Source of the DNA: Azorinus chamasolen
Taxonomy: Eukaryota; Mollusca; Bivalvia; Cardiida; Solecurtidae
Assembly (NCBI GenBank): GCA_963576725.1
Contig: OY755252.1
Span: 25,488,655 to 25,552,654, forward strand
Length of the DNA: 64,000 nucleotides
Direction: 5' to 3'
Of this stretch, positions 20,385 through 30,545 are shown one piece after another. The notes beneath the pieces are model-generated. The model was given only the letters and a program-made list of their open reading frames with translations. It made no database searches and was not told the DNA's origin. The first letter of the stretch is position 1. Each line of letters opens with the position of its first letter. Position numbers and translations under genes: made by a program.

Positions 20385-20642
20385 GGTCATATGCATTGTA
20401 TAATACATGCGTGTTAATGCAAAAATGTGAATATGGACCCAGGGCTTAGTGCACATGGTTGACTGTTTTTACTGTTTGTCAGGTTGAATCGTAGCATTCT
20501 GAAGGTTTTATGAACTCTATACCTCATGGTGACACCTTTCGGCGCCTTCTTTCCTCTCCCCTCTCCGTAGATTTATAAGCTGAATATGGATAAATTAGGA
20601 AACCTTAATTTTAACTCTTTGTATGTTAGTAGCAAAACCTTG

Positions 20643-20859
20643 GATAACCCATTCCCTCATTGGCTATTTAAAGGTCCAACCTCTTTGATTAATAAATCTA
20701 CCGAAAAGGAACATTTACTAGAGAAAAGGAACATGTTAGAATTGTGTAGTTTTAAAACCATTGTGATAAATAGAACATTTGCTCCATAGAGGCTCTATTT
20801 ATCACAATGGTTTGACAAAGTGACTTTAACAAAGGCGTCAATATGTGGGAATGGGTTAA
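20643..20859. repeat. Family C MITE
   Basis: ATAACCCATTCCCTCATTGG to GTGGGAATGGGTTAA; arms CCATTGTGATAAATAGAAC / CTCTATTTATCACAATGG with an asymmetric centre (TTGCTCCATAGAG). Confidence 0.75.
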
Positions 20860-21621
20860 GTATGCAACAGTTTGGATCCAGATGAGATGCCTCATAAAGC
20901 AGCGTCTCAAAGGTCAGAGTCTTAACTTTTACAGTATTTTTGCAAAGAAATAAGAGGATTTCTGTTTTCAGGGTTGAAGCAGATGGCAATTGTTGCAGAT
21001 GTAAAATTACCTGGCATGCAAAGAGTTAATTAAACTGACATATTAGCAAATGGTGTAGATCTTGATTAAATTGCTCCTTGAGGATATAGGATCACTGTGT
21101 GTCTTTGTTTTTAGTGTAATAAGAATGTAATTGAAGACTCTTTAATGGTAAATGTTACTGCGCCAGTCTAGCAATATTTTGAAAGATTTATCATAATAAT
21201 ATTTTGTGTCATTAAAGTGCAATAAAATTTTATTTGTAAATAAGATGACTTGGGTTTTACTTACTTTATGAATCCTGTTTGCTTATATCACTAGTTCATA
21301 ATGTATGTGGGTTTCAAGCAGTTTGGATTCTGATGCAATGCCTTAATTTACTGAAGGTCATTATATAATTCCTTGAAAATGACATGAATAGTTTGGTTTT
21401 ATTGAGACATATCAACAGGAGTACAGGTGCCACTCATATTGAATTTGGAACACCAGATTTATGGTATGACAATACTTAACCTTTTAGTCATTCTTAGTCA
21501 TATCCAAGAAACTGTTTGACCGTCTTCTACAAGACTTTGTGTAAATGTTTGGTACTTAATGCGACCTTGCAAGTATCACTCACATTTACCTCGGAACATA
21601 TGGAATTTTTTGAAAAACCTT
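20860..21621 (+). other. Unclassified intergenic DNA
   Basis: No gene recognised. Open frames are short and lack motifs; base composition is like the surrounding intergenic sequence. Confidence 0.35.
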
Positions 21622-23685
21622 TTTAGCTCGACTATTCGAAGAATAGTGGAGCTATCCTACTCGCCCTGGCGTCGGCGTCGGCGTCCGCGTCATACTTTGG
21701 TTAAGGTTTTTGTTAAAGTCCACGTTTTGCCTCTAACCTTTGGACTAAAGCTTTGAAACTTGGAACACTTGTTCACCATCACAAACTTCATCTGTAGGTA
21801 AGAGTACATAACTCTGTCAAGCATTTTGACGGTATTATGGCCCTTTTTAACTTAGAATTTTTGGTTAAGGTTTTTGTTAAAGTCCATTTTTTGCCTCTTA
21901 CTTTTGGAATAAAGCTTTGAAACTTGGAACACTTGTTCACCACCACAATATTTAATCTGTAGGCAAGAGTACATAACTCTGTCAAGTATTTTGACAGAAT
22001 TATGGTCCTTTTTGACTGAGACCTTTTGGTTAAGGTTTTTGTTAAAGTCCACTTATTTGCATAACCCTTTGAGATAAACCTTTAAAACTTGGAACACTTG
22101 TTCACCATCGCAAACTTCATCTGTAGGTAAGAGTACATAACTCTATCAAGCATTTTGACAGAATTATGGCCCTTTTTAACTTAGAATTTTTGGTTAAGGT
22201 TTTTGTTAATGTCCATTTTTCGTTTCTTACTTTTGGAATAAAGCTTTGAAACTTGGAACACTCGTTCACCATCACAATCTTAATCTGTAGACAAGAGTAC
22301 ATAACTCTGTCAAGCATTTTGACAGAATTATGGCCCTTTTCAACTTAGAATTTTTGGTTAAGGTTTTTGTTAAAGTCCATTTTTTGCCTCTTATTTTTGG
22401 AATAAAGCTTTGAAACTTGGAACACTTGTTCACCACCACAATATGCATCTGAAGTCAAGAGTACATAACTCTGTCAAGTATTTTGACAGAATTATGGTCC
22501 TTTTGAACTTAGAACTTTTGGTTAAGGGTTTTGTTAAAGTCCACTTATTTACATAAGCCTTTTAGAAAAAGCTTTAAAACTTGGAACACTTGTTCACCAT
22601 CGCAAACTGCATCTGTAGGTAAGAGTACATAACCCTGTCAAGCATTTTGACAGAATTATGGCCCTTTTTAACTTAGAACTTTTGGTTAAGGTTTTTGTTA
22701 AAATCCATTTTTTGCCTCTTACTTTTGGAATAAAGCTTTGAAACTTGGAACACTTGTTCACCACCACAATATTCATCTGTAGTCAAGAGTACATAACTCT
22801 GTCAAGTATTTTGACAGAATTATGGTCCTTTTTGACTTAAAACTTTTGGTTAAGGTTTTTGTTAAAGTCCACTTATTTACATAACCCTTTTAGATAAAGC
22901 TTTAAAACTTGGAACACCTGTTCACCATCGCAAACATAATCTGTAGGTAAGAGTACATAAACCTGTCAAGCATTTTGACATAATTATGATCCTTTTTAAC
23001 TTAGAACTTTTGGTTAAGATTTTTGTTAAAGTCCACTAATTTACATAACCATTTGAGATAAAGCTTTAAAACTTAGAACACTTGTTCATCATCGCAAACT
23101 TCACCTGTAGGCAAGAGTACATAACTTTGTCAAGCATTTTGACAGAATTATGGCCCTTTTTAACTTAGAATTTTTGGTTAAGGTTTTTGTTAAAGTACAC
23201 GCTTCGCCTCTTACCTTTGGAATAAAGCTTTGAAACTTGGAACACTTGTTCACGACCACAATCTTCATATGTAGGCAAGAGTACATAACTCTGTCAAGCA
23301 TTATGACCGAATCATGGCCCTTTTTAACTTAGGACTTTTGGTTAAGGTTTTCGTTAAAGTCCACTTATTTACATAGCCATTTGAGATAAAGCTTTGAAAC
23401 TTGGAACACTTGTTTACCACCTCAAGCTGCATATGTAGGCAAGAGTACATTACTCTTTCAAGCATCTTAACAGAAGTTATTGCCCGTTAAGTGTTTTACT
23501 TAAGTTTTTCTCTTTCATTAAAGAGTTCAAAGAGAGCCTACATCCTGAATACTATTAAAGATATTTTACTGAGACTGATTACTTGCTTCTAGTATCATTG
23601 GACACTATTTTAGTCCACTATCAACCATTTTTACACTAACAATTCTGAGAATAGTCGAGCGCGCTGTCCTGTGACAGCTCTTGTT
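21622..23685 (+). mobile_element. Satellite-bearing element with eleven ~164 bp monomers
   Basis: Head: TTTAGCTCGACTATTCGAAG (inverted-repeat word around AATAGTGGAGCTA) then CGGCGTCGGCGTCCGCG. Body: the landmark AACTTGGAACAC recurs at ~21,758, 21,921, 22,086, 22,251, 22,414, 22,578, 22,742, 22,906, 23,068, 23,233 and 23,396, a spacing of 162-165 bp. Monomers partly alternate between two types (CGCCTCTTAC-type and ACTTATTTACATAACC-type). Tail: GAATAGTCGAGCGCGCTGTC + CTGTGACAGCTCTTGTT, a hairpin then CTCTTGTT, like the element at 3,535. Open frames here are repeat artefacts. Confidence 0.75.
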
Positions 23686-23770
23686 GTTCCTGTGGTTAAT
23701 AACTCATTTAAATTCTGAGACTAGCACTTGTTTGGTGTGGGATATCAATTCAGCGAATTTGCTTGTTTAA

Positions 23771-24018
23771 TTAACCCTTCACTTTGCAGAGATGCATTTT
23801 CACACATTGCAAACACAGTATACCCAGATCAGATCAGATGACTCATGCAGGAGTCATCTAAGCAGGGTCTGCTCTGTTTGCTTATGCAACAGTTTAGATA
23901 TGATTCTACAGTACAATAATCGCTTTTTCCTAAATGCCAAATGTTATATAAATTTTCAGCAAATTAATATTCATACCTTTATTCTTTCTTATATATTATT
24001 CGTGGCATAAAGGGTTAA
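23771..24018. repeat. Complete family B MITE
   Basis: 248 bp from TTAACCCTTCACTTTGC to GGCATAAAGGGTTAA; palindrome ~23,807-23,882 with an extended ATCAGATCAGATGACTC arm and core GACTCATGCAGGAGTC. Confidence 0.7.
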
Positions 24019-24423
24019 AATGATTTTCAACATGATTTTCTGAAGAAACATACTATTTATTATCCCCGACAATTACGGGGGAATATGGTTTCGGTATTGT
24101 CCGGCTGCGAATTTGCTCGTTAAATATGAGTATATCATTTGGCACTGAGAAGGTAGACAGGTAATTTACCTAGGAAACACTTGGTGTGATCAAACTGGTT
24201 GCATTGAGTTTAAAAGATTAGATTGGATTAGTGTTGTTTAGGCTCAAGGTCCTTAATACTGCGAAATGGGTTCATGACACTAACTTTAGTTACGAAGATA
24301 ACAGAAGACCAAACCTTGCGTACAGATAACTTGTAAAGAGACAAAGTTTGATATTGCATTAGAATTGTTTGCAGTCACAGTCATTGTCGCTGAAAAAAAC
24401 AGGTTCTGGACAAATTCCTTTAG
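24019..24423 (+). other. Unclassified intergenic DNA
   Basis: Nothing recognised except TATCCCCGACAATTACGGGG at ~24,060, which resembles the head of other short bivalve repeats. Confidence 0.3.
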
Positions 24424-24796
24424 TTGACCCTTTCTCTGATAGAAACGCTTTTATTACGGCTTTGCAAACACAGTAGATCAGGGTCTATGTTTATAAAACT
24501 TTAAGTTGAGTCTGAGTTCGTTTTCAAGTTTTTGATTGGTCAGATTTGAGCCTTTGGCTCAAATCTGACCAATCAAAAGCTTGAGAACTCAAATCTGACC
24601 AATCAAAAGCTTGAGAACGAACTCCGACTCAACTAAAAAGCTTTATCAGCATATATCCAGATCAGACGGTTCCTGTAGGAGCCATCTGATCAGGGTCTGC
24701 TCTTGTTTTTTCCATGAAATAAAATATATGTGTAATTCTGAACTGTCTGTCGTGTCTGTCATTGCCAAATATTCATGTGTTCATATGTCAGATTAA
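24424..24796. repeat. Family B MITE split by family F
   Basis: TTGACCCTTTCTCTGATAG..GCAAACACAGTAGATCAG, then family F (24,481-24,654), then CCAGATCAGACGGTTCCTG + TAGGAGCCATCTGATCAGGG and family B body to GATTAACC. Confidence 0.6.
24481..24654. repeat. Family F palindrome inserted in a MITE palindrome
   Basis: GGGTCTATGTTTATAAAACT...CTTTATCAGCAT, same orientation as the copy at 11,078. The insertion point lies inside the host MITE's palindrome arm. Confidence 0.75.
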
Positions 24797-25010
24797 CCAT
24801 GCACTCTATGAATATTCATGTAAGAAATAATGACACGAACATCGATTAGATTAACTTTAATAATGACACACGAACGCAGGAAGTTTTGGCCATGGCATAA
24901 ATTTGTAGAATCATATCTATGTTATTACATAAGCAAACAGAGCAGATCTGATCAAGGTTTTCTCTGCAAAGGCGTAGCTCTAATGGCATGTTCATGGAAT
25001 ACAGGGTTAA
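24793..25010. repeat. Family B MITE with collapsed core
   Basis: TTAACCATGCACTCTATGAA to GGAATACAGGGTTAA. The palindrome is reduced to GCAAACAGAGCAGATCTGAT + CAAGGTTTTCTCTGC. Confidence 0.6.
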
Positions 25011-25179
25011 AAATTATTCTAATCTATATCCACTAAGTCATGAGTTCTTGTATTCATGATGGATAAGGTTAAGATATGATGACTTTATCGATGTACTAGA
25101 ATCAAAGGTTGGGGTCTGAGTTAAGGGCCAAGGTCACGGATAGGGTTAGTAAATATATAGAAAATGGTGGACAATAGTT

Positions 25180-25223
25180 TTAACCCGCATACATACGCAT
25201 TTTAACGTCTTGGCAAACGGTGG
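25180..25223. repeat. Truncated MITE end at the triplication border
   Basis: TTTTAACCCGCATACATACG...CTTGGCAAACGGTGG resembles a family A left end cut off exactly where the first copy of the large repeat begins. Confidence 0.4.
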
Positions 25224-28200
25224 CTCACATGACTCAATATATGTGTAAAAAATCCAGTTGGTAATTTAACTTCCTTGTATTGTTCCAATTTTAACATCGC
25301 CATATTGTGTTTCTAACGGATTAAAAAAGTGACTGGATATTAACAGAGGTAATGCAGATTCTTTAAAACATTTTGCATGTTTTGATATATTCTATATTTG
25401 TATAAAATTAGGTTGATTTACCCTTACACTAAACTTTCGCAAGACTTGTATTTAGCTTCAGTGTCTAAAGTACATTTTCTTCCATTACTGTCTGAAATAA
25501 ATGTGTCAAACTGTTTGGACACTGATGAGAGATGGGTGGGGGTGTTGTCGTGTCATTTGGATTAAGACTGTTTCCATTACTTTTCAAACTGATCCATCAT
25601 TCACAATAAGATCTACTTATTTTCTCATAGTGTGAATGTGTTGAAAACGAAAGTACTTTAATTTTTTTTTATAGAATTTGTGTTTTGAACATTTTATAAA
25701 CTTTGATAGATACTTTAAAGTATTGTTTGTGGAAATATTAACACTGTTGATCAGTAGAGCATCTGTAATGAACTTAATTTGAACCATTTGAATGGAGGTT
25801 ACCCCACCCACTTTCTCAAGTTAGCTGTAATCGTATAGATCTATCAATATAAACCAGTGTAACTTAACGAGCAAATCATAAACATAATTACACCTGTTTT
25901 AATCGAACACAAGTACCTCAGCACGTCTTTAATTTAGACATGGTCAAATGTTTGTCAGAGATTCCAGTCGGTCCAGTACAAAGCTGTCGTTGAGGTAGGA
26001 GTTACGTACCTTTCTTGTTCATCAGTCGTATAGACATACATGGAAGAGTGAGGAGCAAAGAGAGAGGCAGATAGAGAAAGCGACAGAGAGATTAATTAAA
26101 AGGGACTAACAAGTGGTTAGAGAGACAGACAAATTGATAAGAGATAGAAAAATAGATTTTAACAGTTACTGGCCATAGGTACCCACTATCACTGAACAAT
26201 GAACTCATAGACATATTCAGTGCCACTAGATATGAGTAACCTTCCCTATCCGTGATGACAACACTCTATATGTTATTGCCACAAACGATCACTAGTTAAA
26301 CAGATAAACCTCAATAAGTGAGCATGTCATAGTACTGACTAAAATATCTTTCCTTCACGAAGGAAGCCTATCCTACATCTTGTCCACCGGTGGAAGGATG
26401 CTAACGCATGCTCTGTGACCCATCAAAATGACTGAGTTTGCAGCACACTTGGCAAATCAGCCCATTTACCAATCTGTACTCTATTGGATATATTCAGAAA
26501 AATGTGCACTGCCGCCCTGAAATTAGTGGTCCATTCTAAGTTAACATCCACCAGGTTCAGCCAGCCATAGTGCAACTCCACTACCCGCCACTTCTCACGA
26601 AAGAAGAATTGTGCATACAAAAAAGTGCTGAGGACCAATGTACAGAAGACCTGGACATATACAAGGAGCTACAGAAAACATGCAAAGAAGAAGTGCAAGG
26701 AAGCCCATGATCTCTCTAACTTCTATTACATGTAATATCATGTAATACATCATACACAGTAACCTGGCTTTTCTTAGTACCATGTCATCATCAGCCAATG
26801 CCAGTGTTACATTAAATATTGACTGGTTGAAAAAGGACACGGCGGGTCAATTTTCAATGTTGAAAATCGACCGGGACACAATTTCAACAACAGATTTTGA
26901 TAAAAACAGCCGTTGAAAATTTGCCACCCGCTAAATTTTGATCAGTTCCCGGGTCTTTTTTCACGGTTAGTTGAAACCTTGTTGAACATCACAACAAGGG
27001 GTTGCATAGATCCAGCGAAAGGTCTAGACCCTCTTTAATCCCCTACCAATCAAAACACACCCTCTCAAGGCCAGGTCTATTTTCAACATTAAATATTGAC
27101 CTGAACAATATTTCACTTGTTCCCATTGCCTGCTAATCGCGACAATGATAATATGTACGGAAACTCTCTGGATGGAGAATCTGCTTGACGTTATATACAG
27201 TTGCGGATTCAACTCTAACCCCCACCCCACTACCACCACCAAACCTGTCCCCCTCACACACACTCACGCAAACACACATACACTTTCATTGTCAAAATGA
27301 CACTCCGCGATGATTGATTTTATATATCATAATAAGTAAAACTGAATAAATTTATTTCTAAGTTGAGTCAAATATTTTGTATGTTCATTTCACTTTTTCC
27401 GGGGAAGGGGAGTCTTGCATGTAGAGCATGCCCTAATGGTTAATACAGAGCATTTGCTAATGGTTAATAGCACAGCGACGATGTAGAGCATGTGCTAAAT
27501 CTGTATAAATATGCTTAGTTAAGCACATCGTGCTATAGGTCCGTGAATGATTTTGTTGCAGCTGACACCCCACCTTCTGACGCCCTCTCGATGCATCTAC
27601 AAGAGGACAGTCCTTAAGATTCGTTCCATGGGTTTGCAGGACCAAGGTCCTGAGGGAATATTGCGTTCACTCTGCTGTCAATATCATCTGGAACAAGCTA
27701 CCATAACATCAGGTGATAGCTCCCAATTTTCCAGGCTGGGGTCTCAACTGTCATGTAATATTCTTCTCTTTGCAATGTTTTAACCTTTTTTTTAATTTGA
27801 ACGTTGGACCCTCCCTCGCCTATGTGCATATCACAATAGTGCGAGTAGCCTGCCTTAAAGCGGCCAAGCTCAACAAAATAAGAAGCAGAATAAGAAGCCA
27901 CAAACACAGAGTTGATGTATACTAGTACTGCAGTATTCAACAGATGCATTGGAATATCGTTATTCAAGGCAAGTGCAAACATGAAGTGTCCCATCTGCCA
28001 TCAAATCATGATGAGGTGGATACATGGATTGTCTTGCATGCCTTCAAGGCTTGGATGCTGCTAGAAAGGTTAAAGCTGGATAGTTGTCAAATGCCAAGAT
28101 TTCAATCTACTGCCTGTACTGATACACCGTCTTGGACCTTTATAAGGCATTGAAGTCTGGATGAGGGCTGGGACCTCCAAGAATACAAATTTGTATTTTC

Positions 28201-30274
28201 CGCAAGTTATCTTAAGATGTCTGCCGGAACATGTTTGGGTTTCATGCAATAACTGGATGTGAGGCAACCCTTGCTTTCACTGGAATCGGAAAGAAGGCAT
28301 ATTGGAAGAAATATTTTAAATGCCCGATCTGCTTTCAGATATTTGAAGAGGTGTACGGTTATACAAGGCACAGACGTTTGATGCTTGATGCCAATGGAGA
28401 ATCCATTGATGATGAAATAATTTCACAATATGGTTAAGGTTAAGAAAACAATTGAACTGCTTCCACCAACAAAGGATGCACTAGAACTGAAAATTGCTAG
28501 AGCAAACTATCAAGCTGGTATATGGATCTGAGCTGATAGGTACAGAAATGAATGCTATTGATACTAACGCATAGCAAGATGGTGCCGAACCCTTATAAAG
28601 ATATAATGATTTCTCAATTAAGGTATATAAAATATGCACTAAGTTGACCTTTGACCTAATTATGAGAAACAAGGGCAAACTTTCAGGTGGCATGGGGCAG
28701 TTTCTGAATTCTTATACATCAAATATTACATATCCAGTGCATGCCAAATTATTCTGCTATTCAATGCCATGGGTCGACACATTTACCTCAGTTGGATGCC
28801 CAACTAATACGCGAAAGACAAGTTGATATAAGAGAGACACTTCTACTTACATAAATGACCCTGTTTTAAATCCAAACAAAAACATAAAAACCAGACGTTC
28901 AGCAATGGGCATTTTAAATCTTTATAGACAGGCGATTGCTTAACGTGATAGTGTCTACTTGTAACGTATTTTCAAAGTGCTTAAACTATATTAATCACTT
29001 GATTATATATGCTAAAAAGAAATATATCGCAAGAAACGCTGAAGAAGACGTTCACGTGTTCATATCGAAGACCCAATGTATTGGTATTTTATTCGGGTTA
29101 AGCTTTAATCGTTCGACAAAGCACACTCATAGCACAATCATAAAACAAAACAATGACACATTCTGAAAGTGGGAGATCTTTCGAAAGCAAAATTAGCATT
29201 GCGAAAAGAGAAAATTGCAGACTCGGTTTTATTGAGTCTGTTCATGAGTAGTAATTACAAATACAACACTACTAAAACAACCTAGCACTGGCTTAATCAG
29301 TATTCAGTTTTCAAAACTAATAACATCAAAACTAATGATCCCGAAGGAACAGAAAATGTAACAACACTGAGTATTGAAGGGAACGACTTATTTTGTATTA
29401 CAGGGTCTTTTTTTTTATTATAAGTTCAAATTGACAGTATCACGATATTGCTTGTATTGCTTGTATACCGTATAACAATTGTCAAGTTTTATGATGTTAT
29501 TGAAAATATGCGTTTATTGTAGGGACTATTACTTTAATGCAGTGTGTAAACCATACAGAAACCTCATTTGGGAGTAATCTGTACTACTGTCACTGTCTCA
29601 AGAGCTCACCTATTGTAGGGTCTTGCATTGATAAAAGATAGAAATTCCCCTGTAGAGAGGTTATATTGAACATATTGAACCCATTTAAGGCTATTGTTCC
29701 TAACCCTATGATCTGTGAATATTCATATAAGAAGTAATGCCATTATGAATATTAATTAGGTTATAATTTATAATGGCACATGGACACGGGCCTTATTGTC
29801 CATGGGAGAAACTATAGCATCGTCTGATCTGGGTCTACTCTGTTTTCAAAGGCACAGAAAGATGTATTTAAAGTGTAAAGTGTTAAGGCAATTGTTCCTT
29901 GAACATGTCCAAATACGTATTATAGACCAATCTAATTTTCATCCTGAGGGGTTTGTCTTTTCGAGGGATTTTGTCGATGTGACCTATGGATATTTTTTCT
30001 TGAAGCAAACAGTGCAGACCCTGATTATGGGACACTTTAATAAGCCATATAGTCTGGGTCTATACTGTTTGCCCATGGGGCTGTCGGATACACCAGACAT
30101 GCATTTGGTCGATATTAGCCCTTTCAACTCTGGATTATTAGAATGGAATAACCCATTACTACTTCAGTATAGAGTCCTCTCGGTATGGAAGGCTTAAACT
30201 TCTTAGAGGACTTTGACTCGCAAACAGTGCTGACCCTGATTAGGTGGCTCCTCTAGGACCCATTTTATCTGGGT
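25224..30274 (+). repeat. Large triplicated unit, copy 1
   Basis: From CTCACATGACTCAATATATG to the MITE word CATTTTATCTGGGT. Compared with copies 2 and 3 it lacks ~740 bp (the part equal to 31,466-32,204). Its front half differs from copies 2 and 3 at shared positions (for example GTGTAAAAAATCC vs GTGCCAAAAACCC), while its back half is nearly identical to copy 2. Contains simple AGAGAG-rich sequence (~26,045-26,160), decayed coding fragments (27,940-28,437), and MITE remnants near 29,700-30,070 and 30,218-30,274. Confidence 0.9.
27944..28437 (+). pseudogene. Decayed mobile-element gene fragment (copy 1)
   Basis: Two frames together show LPSNHDEVDTWIVLHAFKAW (frame of 27,944) and, ~75 codons later in another frame, GFHAITGCEATLAFTGIGKK followed by AYWKKYFKCPICFQ. 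The pair 'SNxEEADTR-xLHA ... HAxTGCDTxxAFxGxGK' is a recurrent signature of an abundant, poorly characterised invertebrate protein family often linked to mobile elements. Here TR is TW and DT is EA at signature positions, and a frameshift separates the halves, so it is not functional. Family assignment is from pattern memory and should be treated as tentative. Confidence 0.45.
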
Positions 30275-30545
30275 CATCATCGGTATTTTACTGTATGTGA
30301 ATTGAGAGAAATGTTAAAGTCTCTAGTCTTTCTAAATTAAAATGGTTACATACATGTGTTTCATATGTATACACCATTGTGATGTTTGTTATTGTATTGT
30401 AAGTAATTGAGACTATAATAAAGAATAATTGTATGACATTATAAAAAGTCAGCTAATTAATATTGATGTAACTATTTCTTTCATGAATATTTATGAGGTA
30501 AGGGTTTAAGCAAGCTTGTTCAGGCCTTAGAGTATACATGTAAAA
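30275..30545 (+). repeat. Inter-copy spacer 1
   Basis: 271 bp, CATCATCGGTATTTTACTG to GTATACATGTAAAA; absent upstream of copy 1 and downstream of copy 3. Includes a family B remnant (GACATTATAAAAAGTCAGCT, TTAATATTGATGTAAC, AGGTAAGGGTTTAA). Confidence 0.8.

Noticed and set aside
21788..23301. Several 60-70 codon minus-strand proteins with repeated VVNKCSKFQSFIPKVR
   Set aside because: They are the same frame in successive ~164 bp monomers, not independent genes.
21700..23480. CRISPR-like array
   Set aside because: Monomers are ~164 bp head-to-tail with no spacer/repeat alternation, in an animal genome.
26423..26840. Minus-strand frames fused to 141 codons in copies 2 and 3 (32,469; 38,514)
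   Set aside because: Split by indels in copy 1, no recognisable domain, and codon pattern not protein-like; kept as unsupported.
29796..30197. 133-codon gene present in copies 1 and 2
   Set aside because: It spans MITE remnants (GCAAACAGTGCAGACCC, CTATACTGTTTGCC), shows no protein motif, and is broken by a stop in copy 3 (60,580-60,590).
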